From Rugamonas sp. A1-17 (GTDB lineage Bacteria; Pseudomonadota; Gammaproteobacteria; Burkholderiales; Burkholderiaceae_D): a stretch of 64,000 nt of DNA. A model generated the notes under the pieces. It saw only the letters and a list, made by a program, of their open reading frames with translations, searched no databases and was not told the DNA's origin. The translations under genes and the position numbers were made by a program. Positions 52,881 through 63,995 of this stretch are shown piece after piece (the first letter of the stretch is position 1; each line of letters begins with the position of its first letter). The stretch spans positions 310,001 to 374,000 of the forward strand of contig JAJLPB010000006.1 in the NCBI GenBank assembly GCA_025548565.1, in the 5' to 3' direction.

Positions 52881-53354
52881 ATGACCGCACACGTTACGCT
52901 GCAAGACATCGACGAAGACAATTTCGAGAGTTTCATGGACATGGAGCTCCCGGAACACCAGCGTAATTTTTTGGACAGCAATGCCTATTCGATCGCGCAA
53001 TCCAAGTTCTATCCCGACTTCTTCACACGGGGGATCTATTGCGACGGCGAACCGGCAGGCTTCCTGCTGTACGATTGCAAAGCCGAAGACATTCCTGGCC
53101 TGTACGGCATCTATCGCTTCATGGTCGACTTTCCGCAGCAGGGCAAGGGCATAGGGCGCAAGGCGATGGCGCTGCTGCTGGAGGAACTGCACGCGAAGCC
53201 GGACGTCGAGCGCATCATCATCTACTACAAGCCGGGCAACGCCGTCGCGCAGGCGTTCTATCGCAGCTTCGGCTTCCGCGAATGCGGCATCGACGACCAG
53301 GGGGAAATGATCGCCGAGATCATACCGTCACGGCTTCCCGATCAGCAGGTATAA
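52881..53354 (+). CDS. GNAT-family N-acetyltransferase
   Basis: 157 residues with the GNAT core: YGIYRFMVDFPQQGKGIGRKAM (acetyl-CoA loop QGKGIG) and the C-terminal AQAFYRSFGFRECG. The N-terminal ITLQDIDEDNFESFMDMEL-like opening resembles SpeG/PaiA-type polyamine or diamine acetyltransferases, but the substrate is not clear. It starts 15 bases after fabI and may belong to that operon. Its last 27 bases overlap the convergent, decayed patatin gene. Confidence 0.87.
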   Translation: MTAHVTLQDIDEDNFESFMDMELPEHQRNFLDSNAYSIAQSKFYPDFFTRGIYCDGEPAGFLLYDCKAEDIPGLYGIYRFMVDFPQQGKGIGRKAMALLLEELHAKPDVERIIIYYKPGNAVAQAFYRSFGFRECGIDDQGEMIAEIIPSRLPDQQV

Positions 53355-54879
53355 AGCGGTCTGGTTGCGCGACGCGCGGCCGGCGCCGAAGTACAGCGGG
53401 CCCAATGGCGTATCGATGGCGATGTAGAGCGCGTTGCTGCGCACCGTCTGCTCGCCGTCCTGCGCATCGATCGTATTGCCGACCCGGCCCAGCTCCGCCG
53501 AGGCGCCGACATAGGCACAGTTCAGCAAACCCGGCGCCGTCAGGCGGTAGTTGTACACCAGCCGGCCGAAATGCAGGCTGTTTCCGACCAATTCCCCGGT
53601 GGGGTAGCTGGACATGCGCAGGAATCCACCGAAGGACACGATCTCATGGTCGGGCAGGGGACTCCCGCCTGGTTTGTGCTGGACTTCCAGCGCACCCTGA
53701 AGCGAATGCGGCCCGGTGGCGAGCGCCGTCAGCGCGGAGAAGGACAGCTTGCTGTAGTTGGAGTCGGCGCCCATGGCCGTACGGGATGCGTAGACACGCA
53801 GGTCTGCCTCTGCGCCGGAGCGCGGGAATGCGCGGTTGTCCAGCGTGTCGGCCCGAAGGCGCGCCTGCACGCCGCCGGTGCGGGCGTGCGGGAACAGCTC
53901 GGACGGCGGCACGAAACTGGTGTCCGGCAGCAGGTTGACGTGGCCGCGCGTCAGGCCGATGCGCGCCTCGCCCCATTTCGTGAGCGGTGCACCGAGACCA
54001 TGGTGCCGCGCAGCGATGCCTCCGGCACACGTTGCGTGCCGTCGATGTGGACCGCCGACAGCAGCACGCCCTCTGGAGCCTGAGCGCCATGGCGGCGCGC
54101 GCTCAGCACCGCGTAGTCGTCGGCCGGCACGGCGTATCTCCGTAGCCTGTCGGTGGCCTGGCGGGCGGCCTGCTCGCCGTAACCCTCGGCCTCCTTGAGC
54201 AGGTCGAAGCTGGCGGCATCGACGTTGGCCAGGTCCGGTGTGATCAGCACGTCGACCTGCGGATTCAATTCGGCCAGCGAGGTGCGCAGATTGCTGGCGG
54301 TGAGCATGCGCGTCATCTGTTCGGACATCGACAACACCGATTTGATCTGGTCGCGCCTGAGCAGCGGCGAACCGATATTGATGGGGATGATGACATTCGC
54401 GCCCATCGCCCGCGCCACGTCGACCGGCAGGTTGCGGGCGATGCCGCCGTCAACCAGCAGCTGGCCGTCGATTTCCACCGGGCTGATAACGGCGGGGATG
54501 GCCATGCTGGCACGTACCGCCTGCGCCAGGTTGCCATGATCCAGCACCACCATCTCGCCGTTGCTGACCTCCGTGGCGATGGCGCGGAAGGGGATGGGCA
54601 AGCGGCCGAAATCGGAGTCGGCCTGGCGCACCGTCAGGCGCCGAAGCAGCGCCTCCAGCGCGACGCCGGACACCGCTCCTTTGGGCAGCGACACCCCGTC
54701 CGGCCCGATGCCGATCTCCGGTCCCACGTAGCTGCCGGCGTCGTCGCTCTTGCGGGCGATCGACAGGTCGCGCCGGGCCACCTGGGACGCGCGGCGATAG
54801 CAGGGGAGGCTGGCTCCGCATGGGCGAGCGCGGGACTCGCGCAGGCCAGGGAGAACAGCAGCAAGGGTAGTATTCGCAT
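53328..54879 (-). pseudogene. Patatin-like phospholipase with surface-antigen barrel, decayed
   Basis: Three frames together resemble a patatin-type autotransporter-like phospholipase. A signal peptide (MRILPLLLFSLACASPALA, from 54879) is in one frame. The second half of the patatin domain (RLPIPFRAIATEV, LLVDGGIARNLPVDVAR with the catalytic Asp-Gly) and POTRA-like part are in another (to about 54003). The outer-membrane barrel, from about APLTKWGEARIGLTRG to LLIGKP, is in a third. The GGGxRG oxyanion loop and the GxSxG nucleophile are missing: the signal peptide runs almost directly into RRDLSIARKSDD, so roughly 80 residues seem deleted. A further frameshift lies near 54003. It cannot encode an active enzyme. 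Confidence 0.82.
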
Positions 54880-54940
54880 GCGCGGAGTCTAGCATGGAGG
54901 TAAATTATCAAACAATATTGGCAATCACCGCATCTTTTGC

Positions 54941-54971
54941 TTGACCTTACTGCAGTGGGAAGGTGTAAGGT
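54941..54971 (+). promoter_or_regulatory. MerR/CueR-type copper-responsive promoter
   Basis: A -35 TTGACC (54941-54946) and -10 TAAGGT (54966-54971) are separated by 19 bases, the over-long spacer that MerR-family activators require. Inside lies the dyad ACCTTAC-N7-GGAAGGT (54944-54964), one base away from the perfect CueR-type ACCTTCC-N7-GGAAGGT. The first copper-operon gene starts at 55020. A CueR homologue elsewhere in the genome is predicted; none is encoded in the window. Confidence 0.8.
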
Positions 54972-55019
54972 GTGCGCTGTTGCCTGTCTCCGATAGACTG
55001 CGGTACCATTGACATTACT

Positions 55020-55358
55020 ATGCGCCCACTCATCCGTCTACTGCTCTGGATTTTGATAGCAGCCCTGCCGTTGCAAGGGGGGGCTGCCGTCTTCATTCCG
55101 TGCATGGCGGCGCAGGCGCAAGTGGCCACCCAGCCGGCTGCGGGCGCGGAACACTGCGCACCGGCCAAGTCCGACCTGGCGTCCGGCGCGCATGGCAAGT
55201 GCAGTCATTGCGCCAGCTGCGTGGGTGCGTGCGCGCCGCCCACCGTGCCGGTACTGGTGCTGCCGGCCAACCTGGCCGGCGCCCGCGTCGTCGCGCCCGA
55301 ACCAGCGATGACCGCCTATATCCCCGCTACACTGGAACGTCCACCCCGTCTTTCCTGA
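55020..55358 (+). CDS. Small exported Cys/His-containing protein, first gene of the copper operon
   Basis: 112 residues with an N-terminal signal or anchor (MRPLIRLLLWILIAALPLQGG). A central stretch holds Cys and His residues (EHCAPAKSD, HGKCSHCASCVGACAPP), suitable for binding a soft metal. It directly follows the CueR-type promoter and precedes other copper genes, so a periplasmic copper-binding role is inferred. No named family was recognised, although it resembles short DUF2946-like proteins that head copper clusters. The ATG at 55020 is chosen because it starts the signal peptide. Confidence 0.75.
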   Translation: MRPLIRLLLWILIAALPLQGGAAVFIPCMAAQAQVATQPAAGAEHCAPAKSDLASGAHGKCSHCASCVGACAPPTVPVLVLPANLAGARVVAPEPAMTAYIPATLERPPRLS

Positions 55359-55412
55359 AGATGCCGAAGCTGCGGGCTTGTCCCCGCGTATCCGTCACTT
55401 TTTAGGAATCCC

Positions 55413-55733
55413 ATGAACCACACCCGCATATTGATGCTGGCTGCCGCCTGCTTGCCGTTGTTCGCATCGGCCCAGGCCACGTCCAGTGCAGCCGATGCTG
55501 ACGCCAAGGTCGCGCCGCCGGCCTACCGTTCGGCGTTCGCCGATTTCCGGCAACAGGAAGAACCTGCCGTCACGCCCGACGAAGCCTGGTTGCAGGCCAA
55601 CCAGACACTGGCCGGGCAGTCCGGCCACTCCATGCACATGCAGATGGAGACGATGGCGCCGGCCGGCAAGCCGAAGGCTGATGCCGCCGAAGACCCGCAC
55701 AAGGGTCATCACATGCACATGAAAGAGAAATGA
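55413..55733 (+). CDS. Small exported Met/His-rich protein of the copper operon
   Basis: 106 residues with a signal peptide (MNHTRILMLAAACLPLFASAQA). A neutral middle follows, and then a C-terminal tail rich in Met and His (HSMHMQMETM and KGHHMHMKEK). Such tails bind Cu(I)/Cu(II) in periplasmic copper proteins. It lies 54 bases after the preceding gene and one base before the efflux gene. No family name can be given with certainty. Confidence 0.78.
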   Translation: MNHTRILMLAAACLPLFASAQATSSAADADAKVAPPAYRSAFADFRQQEEPAVTPDEAWLQANQTLAGQSGHSMHMQMETMAPAGKPKADAAEDPHKGHHMHMKEK

Positions 55734-55734
55734 T

Positions 55735-57102
55735 ATGGCGCGAATATTTAACACAGCGCTCAACACGGCGGCTGGAATGTCGCTTGCGCTGCTGGCGGGA
55801 TGCGCCAGCCTTTCCGACGACGCCGGATTGAACGACGTCTCCCGCCTGACGCAGGATCGCATAGGCCAGCAGGCCAACTTCTCGCGTGATGCAAACAACG
55901 ACCAGAAGGTGCGCGAACTGCTGGCCCAGCCGCTGACCGCTGAAACGGCGGTGCGGATCGCCCTGCTCAATAGCCCTGCGCTGAAGGCCTCGTTCGCCGA
56001 ATTGGGTGTGTCGGAGTCGGAGTTCGTCCAGTCCGGCCGCATGCGCAATCCAGGCTTCAGCTTTGGCCGTATCCGTGGCGGCGGCGAGACCGAGATCGAT
56101 CGCAGCGTCATGTTCGACATCGCGGGTTTGCTGACTTTGCCGGCGCGTTCGCGCATCGGACAACGCCGCTTCGAACAGGCCAAGCTGCAAGCGGCGGCGC
56201 AAGCCGTTCAACTGGCGACCGACACCCGGCGCGCCTACTTCACCGCGGTGGCCGCGGCACAATCGGCAGCGTTCGCGCAGCAAGTGCAGGTGGCTGCCGA
56301 CGCCTCCTCCGAGCTGGCGGAAAAAATGGCGAAAGTCGGCAACTGGAGCAAGCTGGATCAGGCTCGCGAACGCGCCTTCTACCAGGACGCGACAACGCAA
56401 CTGGCTCGCAGCCGCCACGAAGCGACAGCCTCGCGCGAGCAGCTGGTACGGCTACTGGGCCTGTGGGGCGAGCAGCAGAATTTCGTGCTGCCGGACCGCC
56501 TGCCGGACCTGCCGGCGCAACCGAAGGAGATGAACAACGCCGAAGCGCAAGCGCTGTCGCAGCGGCTGGACATGCTGGCCGCGCGCCGCGACACCGAAGC
56601 TACCGCCGACGCGCTGGGCCTGACCAAGGCCACAGGCTTCATCAACGTGTTCGACGCCGGCTACGCGAACAAGAGCACCAGCGGCCTGCCGCGTGAAAAC
56701 GGCTACCAGGTCTCGTTCGAGCTGCCGATCTTCGATTGGGGCGGCGCCAAGGTGGCGCGGGCGCAGGCGCAGTACATGCAATCGGTGCACCGTGCGACCG
56801 ATACGGCGGTGCGCGCCCGCTCCGAAGTGCGCGAGGCGTATTCGTCCTACCGCACCACCTACGACATCGCCCGCCACTATCGTGACGAAGTCGTGCCGCT
56901 GCGTAAAAAGATCTCCGACGAGGTACTGCTGCGCTACAACGGCATGCTGGCCAGCGTGTTCGAGCTGCTGGCCGACTCGCGCGAACAGCTCAACAGCGTC
57001 AACACCGCCATCGAAACGCAGCGCGATTTCTGGATCGCCGAGACCAAATTGCAGGCGGCCGTCAACGGCGGCACCGCCAACGAAACAAGGATGAACCCAT
57101 GA
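55735..57102 (+). CDS. TolC-family outer-membrane efflux lipoprotein
   Basis: 455 residues with a lipobox (LALLAGC, Cys near 23) and two OEP repeats of long helices: TAETAVRIALLNSPALKASFAELGVSES at the start of the first, and SFELPIFDWGGAKVARAQAQYMQS at the barrel strand of the second. It forms the outer-membrane channel of a tripartite or CusC-like exporter. No inner-membrane RND pump or adaptor is in this operon, so partners must be elsewhere. It overlaps the oxidase gene by four bases. Confidence 0.88.
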   Translation: MARIFNTALNTAAGMSLALLAGCASLSDDAGLNDVSRLTQDRIGQQANFSRDANNDQKVRELLAQPLTAETAVRIALLNSPALKASFAELGVSESEFVQSGRMRNPGFSFGRIRGGGETEIDRSVMFDIAGLLTLPARSRIGQRRFEQAKLQAAAQAVQLATDTRRAYFTAVAAAQSAAFAQQVQVAADASSELAEKMAKVGNWSKLDQARERAFYQDATTQLARSRHEATASREQLVRLLGLWGEQQNFVLPDRLPDLPAQPKEMNNAEAQALSQRLDMLAARRDTEATADALGLTKATGFINVFDAGYANKSTSGLPRENGYQVSFELPIFDWGGAKVARAQAQYMQSVHRATDTAVRARSEVREAYSSYRTTYDIARHYRDEVVPLRKKISDEVLLRYNGMLASVFELLADSREQLNSVNTAIETQRDFWIAETKLQAAVNGGTANETRMNP

Positions 57103-58490
57103 TTTCACGTAGAGACTTCTTCAAAGGCGCAGGCGCGGTCGCGGTCAGCGCGGCAGCCGTCAGCAAGGCCGGCGCCGCCACGCTGCCCGAAGCCATGACG
57201 ATGGATAACGCCAATACGCACGTGCCGCCGCTGCCGTCCAACGGCCGGCCATTCAATCCGGTGGTAACGCTCAACGGCTGGTCGCTGCCGTGGCGGATGA
57301 ATAACGGCGTCAAGGAATTCCATCTGATCGCCGAACCGGTGGTGCGCGAGATGGCGCCCGGCATGAAGGCCAACCTGTGGGGCTACAACGGCCAGTCGCC
57401 CGGTCCGACCATCGAAGTGGTGGAGGGCGACCGTGTGCGCATCTTCGTCACCAACAAGCTGCCGGAGCACACCAGTGTGCACTGGCACGGCCAGCGCCTG
57501 CCCAACGGCATGGATGGCGTGACCGGCCTGACCCAGCCCGGCATCGCGCCCGGTAAAACCTTCGTGTACGAATTCGTCGCCAAGCGGCCCGGCACCTTCA
57601 TGTACCATCCGCATGCCGACGAAATGACGCAGATGGCGATGGGCATGATGGGCTTCTGGGTCACGCACCCCAAGGACCACAAGCAGTTCGCGGTGGACCG
57701 CGACTTCGTCTTCCTGTTGAACGCCTACGATATCGACCCCGGAAGCTACACGCCCAAGACCAACACCATGTTGGACTTCAACCTGTGGACCTTCAACAGC
57801 CGCGTATTCCCCGGCATCGATTCCATGCCGGTGCGGCAGGGCGACAAGGTGCGCATCCGCGTCGGCAATCTGACGATGACCAACCATCCGGTGCACTTGC
57901 ACGGGCACGAGTTCTACGTCACCGGCACCGACGGGGGCTGGACGCCGCCGGCATCGCGCTGGCCGGAAGTTACGACCGATATCGCCGTCGGGCAGATGCG
58001 GGCGATTGAATTTATCGCCAACGAACCGGGCGACTGGTCCTTCCACTGCCACAAATCGCACCACACCATGAATGCCATGGGCCACAACGTGCCGACCATG
58101 ATAGGCGTGGACCACAGCGGCATCGCCGAGAAGATCAACAAGATCGTCCCGGACTACATGACCATGGGCGACAAGGGCGGTTCCATGGGTGGCATGCAGA
58201 TGGCACTGCCGGAAAATACGCTGCCGATGATGACAGGCGAAGGCCCGTTCGGCGGCGTGGATATGGGTGGCATGTTCACGGTGGTCAAAGTGCGCAAGGA
58301 GCAGAAGCCCGGCGACTACACGGATCCCGGTTGGTACAAGCACCCATCGGGCACGCTGGCCTACGAATGGACCGGCGCCTTGCCGGAACCAGCCCGCAAC
58401 TACACCGCTGGTGGCCAGTCCATGCCGGCCTTGAACCAACCAAACGTGGAGCTGACGGTGCGCAAGCCGAGCGGCCATAGCGGACATTAA
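57099..58490 (+). CDS. Multicopper oxidase (copper resistance)
   Basis: 463 residues with a Tat signal (SRRDFFKGAGAVAVSAAAV), so it is exported folded. The four copper-ligand motifs are complete: HWHGQRLPNGMDG, YHPHADEMTQMAMGM, HPVHLHGHEFYVTG and the Cys-containing HCHKSHHTMNAMG. A Met-rich insert (MGDKGGSMGGMQM) near the end is typical of cuprous oxidases. It would oxidise Cu(I) to the less toxic Cu(II) in the periplasm. It is shorter than CopA-type (about 600 residues) and closer to two-domain-loop oxidases found beside TolC genes. Confidence 0.92.
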   Translation: MISRRDFFKGAGAVAVSAAAVSKAGAATLPEAMTMDNANTHVPPLPSNGRPFNPVVTLNGWSLPWRMNNGVKEFHLIAEPVVREMAPGMKANLWGYNGQSPGPTIEVVEGDRVRIFVTNKLPEHTSVHWHGQRLPNGMDGVTGLTQPGIAPGKTFVYEFVAKRPGTFMYHPHADEMTQMAMGMMGFWVTHPKDHKQFAVDRDFVFLLNAYDIDPGSYTPKTNTMLDFNLWTFNSRVFPGIDSMPVRQGDKVRIRVGNLTMTNHPVHLHGHEFYVTGTDGGWTPPASRWPEVTTDIAVGQMRAIEFIANEPGDWSFHCHKSHHTMNAMGHNVPTMIGVDHSGIAEKINKIVPDYMTMGDKGGSMGGMQMALPENTLPMMTGEGPFGGVDMGGMFTVVKVRKEQKPGDYTDPGWYKHPSGTLAYEWTGALPEPARNYTAGGQSMPALNQPNVELTVRKPSGHSGH

Positions 58491-58501
58491 GGAGAAAACT
58501 G

Positions 58502-58873
58502 ATGAAGACATTCCAAACCCTCGTCGCATCGGCAATCGTGGCGGCGGCCACGCTGGCATCGCCGTTCGCCGCCGCGCATGCAAGCCTGAAGAATTCCAAT
58601 CCGGCCTCCAACGCCGTGCCGGATACGGCGCCAAAAGAGATCGCGTTGACGTTCAACGAAAAAGTGGAGCCGGCGTTCAGCAGCATCACGCTGACCGATG
58701 CGGGCGGACGCGCACCCGCCGGCCAGGCCAAGGCCACGGTCGATGATGCCAACCCGGCGATCCTCCGGCTGGCTTTGCCGCCGCTGCCGGCAGGCGTCTA
58801 CACGGTTGGCTGGGCGGCCGCCGGGCGTGACGGCCATCGCCGCAAGGGCGAATTCACGTTCACGGTCAAATAG
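58502..58873 (+). CDS. copC: Periplasmic copper-binding protein CopC
   Basis: 123 residues with a signal peptide ending before HASLKNSNPASNAVP, so the mature protein starts with the His that binds copper in CopC. The second His site is in AGRDGHRRKGEFTF. The beta-sandwich theme PKEIALTFNEKVEPAFSSITL fits the family. CopC hands copper to CopD, which is encoded next with a one-base overlap. Confidence 0.93.
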   Translation: MKTFQTLVASAIVAAATLASPFAAAHASLKNSNPASNAVPDTAPKEIALTFNEKVEPAFSSITLTDAGGRAPAGQAKATVDDANPAILRLALPPLPAGVYTVGWAAAGRDGHRRKGEFTFTVK

Positions 58874-59772
58874 TGGGCGCTGGTTTCGATACCGTCTGGC
58901 TGGTGCAAGTCGGCTCGGCGTTTGCGCTGATTTGCGGCTTCTGCTGGCTGGTCGGTTCCTGGTGCGCACGGCGTTGGCTGCCGGTTGACGATGTCATGTC
59001 GGTAGCGCTTGACGCGCGCCTGCGCATGTTCGATCTGCTGGCGGCAGGCATCGCCATCGTCGCCGCAGGCTGGTCGCTGTTGGCTGCAACCGCCGTCATG
59101 GCCGGCTGCACCATGCGCGAGGCGTGCGACATGTTCTGGATGATGGTCGGCGGTACGGCTTATGGGCATGCCAGTTGCCTTGCGCTGGCGGCGCTGGTAT
59201 TCGTGTTCGCACTGCGCTGCGTCCCGCGCTTGCCGAAAGCTGGCGAGACGGCGGTTCTGCTGGCGTTGGGCGTATTCGCCTTGACCCGGGCGTCGATGGG
59301 CCACGCGGGCGAGGAGGGAATCTGGACACTTCCTTTCGCCGCCGAGGCTATCCACCTGTCGGCGATTTCGGTCTGGACTGGCGTGGTTGCCGTGTCGGGG
59401 TGGTGCGTGCTGTCTGCACGGCTGCCGCCGGCGGCGAGGACCCGCTATCTGGACTTGATGTCGAATACAGCGCTGGTGGCCGTCGTCGCCATTGCCGCGA
59501 CGGGCATCTACAGCGGCTGGCATCGCGTCGGCAATGCCGGGAATTTGATGAATACCGTTTACGGCTTTACCTTGCTGGTCAAGGTGGCGCTGGTGGCGGT
59601 AGCCGTCGGCATCGGCGGCTACAACAAATTCATCGGTTTGCCGGCCGCATCGCGCTCGCTGAAAGGCGTTGCGGTGGTGCGGCTGGCGCTGCGGATTGAA
59701 ACGGTGCTGCTGCTCGGCGCCGTGCTGGCCGCCGCCAGCCTGACATCCCAACAGCCGCCGACAACACTTTGA
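58873..59772 (+). CDS. copD: Copper resistance membrane protein CopD
   Basis: 299 residues, about eight membrane segments (for example VGSAFALICGFCWLVGSWCA, AEAIHLSAISVWTGVVAVSGW, LLVKVALVAVAVGIGGYNKF). The IHLSAISVWTG and LLVKVALV segments are typical of CopD/YebZ. It takes up copper into the cytoplasm or works with CopC. The start is a GTG that shares its G with the TAG stop of copC. It is the last gene of the operon, and a convergent gene follows after 16 bases. Confidence 0.92.
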   Translation: MGAGFDTVWLVQVGSAFALICGFCWLVGSWCARRWLPVDDVMSVALDARLRMFDLLAAGIAIVAAGWSLLAATAVMAGCTMREACDMFWMMVGGTAYGHASCLALAALVFVFALRCVPRLPKAGETAVLLALGVFALTRASMGHAGEEGIWTLPFAAEAIHLSAISVWTGVVAVSGWCVLSARLPPAARTRYLDLMSNTALVAVVAIAATGIYSGWHRVGNAGNLMNTVYGFTLLVKVALVAVAVGIGGYNKFIGLPAASRSLKGVAVVRLALRIETVLLLGAVLAAASLTSQQPPTTL

Positions 59773-59788
59773 CGGCGGCCGTCGGGGG

Positions 59789-62986
<3,198 letters not shown>

Positions 62987-63010
62987 GATGCATCCTTCAT
63001 TCCTGTTGAT

Positions 63011-63026
63011 ATGGGAGCGCTTCCAT
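63011..63026. promoter_or_regulatory. LacI-family operator
   Basis: ATGGGAGCGCTTCCAT is a 16-base near-perfect palindrome with a central CG and the TGG..CCA arms typical of LacI/GalR-family operators. It lies 25 bases upstream of the DHOR/discoidin start, where it could block transcription. No LacI-type regulator gene is in the window. Confidence 0.6.
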
Positions 63027-63098
63027 CCCCAGCTCTGGCCGTTTGCGGCGCGTGCTCGTTTAAGTAAGGTATGGATTGCCTGGGTAAGGAGGTGACAT

Positions 63099-63129
63099 TT
63101 GCCCAGCTTGAAAGCTTTCGATTGGGCAA
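63099..63129. promoter_or_regulatory. Extended inverted repeat in the divergent DHOR / ArsR gap
   Basis: Outer arms TTGCCCA (63099-63105) and TGGGCAA (63123-63129) enclose a perfect inner palindrome GAAAGCTTTC (63110-63119). The whole dyad covers 31 bases. It may be a second operator for the di-heme protein or a 5' hairpin of its leader. It is too far (about 130 bases) from the ArsR gene start to be that gene's core operator. Confidence 0.4.
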
Positions 63130-63201
63130 TAGTTGCGACGATATCCGGGGCGGTCAGGCATGTCAAGCCGCGCACGATTGACGGCAGCACTAAATTTTCG
63201 C

Positions 63202-63258
63202 TTGACGATCAATAACCGGCTGGTTATAGTTCAATCCATAACTCTGTGGCTATGGATT
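63202..63258 (+). promoter_or_regulatory. Promoter and operator palindromes of the ArsR/SRPBCC operon
   Basis: TTGACG (63202-63207) and TATAGT (63225-63230) with a 17-base spacer form a strong sigma-70 promoter. The spacer carries the inverted repeat ATAACC-N4-GGTTAT (63212-63227), overlapping the -10. A second one, AATCCATA-N10-TATGGATT (63233-63240 and 63251-63258), covers the likely start of transcription and ends four bases before the ATG at 63262. These positions are ideal for autorepression by the ArsR protein. Confidence 0.7.
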
Positions 63259-63261
63259 CAA

Positions 63262-63585
63262 ATGACAAATTCTCATGACGAGCTGTTTCGTGCGCTGGCC
63301 GATCCCACCCGGCGGGCAATCTTCGAAAAGCTATGTACTGGCGGCGAACAAACCGTCGGGGTGCTGACGGCGCAGGCGCAGGTGTCGCAACCGGCCGTGT
63401 CCAAGCACCTGGCGGTATTGAAGCAGGCCGGGCTCGTGCTGGATAGGCATGAAGGACGCCAGACCCACTACAGCGCTCAACCCAAGGCGCTGACTCCGCT
63501 GTTGGACTGGACCAACCAGATGGCAAGCTTCTGGGACAGCCGGTTCGACGATCTTGATGACCTGTTGAAAAGGATGGACCAATGA
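63262..63585 (+). CDS. ArsR/SmtB-family transcription regulator
   Basis: 107 residues, a winged-helix repressor: LFRALADPTRRAIFEKLC, then the recognition helix QVSQPAVSKHLAVLKQAGLVLDRHEGRQTHYS. The ELCVCDL metal-binding motif of arsenic or cadmium sensors is absent. This is the subgroup commonly paired with SRPBCC proteins, whose inducer is unknown. It overlaps the next gene by four bases (ATGA) and is preceded by a strong promoter with palindromes. Confidence 0.93.
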   Translation: MTNSHDELFRALADPTRRAIFEKLCTGGEQTVGVLTAQAQVSQPAVSKHLAVLKQAGLVLDRHEGRQTHYSAQPKALTPLLDWTNQMASFWDSRFDDLDDLLKRMDQ

Positions 63586-63995
63586 ATGCAATCGCCGAAC
63601 AAATCCGTACCGTCGTAGTCGAACGGGAGTTTCCACATCCGCCCGAAAAGCTCTGGCGGGCGCTGACCCAGCCGCACCTGATCGAGGCCTGGCTGATGAA
63701 GAATGATTTCCAGCCCGTGTCGGGCCATCACTTTAACTTCCGCGCCGAATGGGGCTCGGTTGACTGCCAGGTGACGGAAGTCGAACCGATCCGCACGCTT
63801 GCCTACACCTGGAACGCCATGGGACTGGAGAGCGTGGTCACCTGGACGCTGGAGCCGACCGCCGGCGGAACGCATCTGCGCATGGAGCAGGCCGGCTTCC
63901 GGCCGGACCAGGAGCAGGCCTACCAGGGCGCCAAGCATGGCTGGCAGCATTTCTTCAATACGCTGGAGCAGGTGGTGGCCAAGGAGGCGAGCTAA
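63582..63995 (+). CDS. SRPBCC / AHSA1-domain protein coupled to ArsR
   Basis: 137 residues of the AHSA1 helix-grip fold: EFPHPPEKLWRALTQPHLIEAWLM at the N-terminus, FRAEWGSVDCQVTEVEPIRTLAYTW in the middle, and YQGAKHGWQHFFNTLEQVV at the end. It is translationally coupled to the ArsR gene. Such pairs are frequent in soil bacteria, and the SRPBCC partner probably binds a hydrophobic ligand. The gene is complete; only five bases follow to the window end. Confidence 0.92.
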   Translation: MNAIAEQIRTVVVEREFPHPPEKLWRALTQPHLIEAWLMKNDFQPVSGHHFNFRAEWGSVDCQVTEVEPIRTLAYTWNAMGLESVVTWTLEPTAGGTHLRMEQAGFRPDQEQAYQGAKHGWQHFFNTLEQVVAKEAS

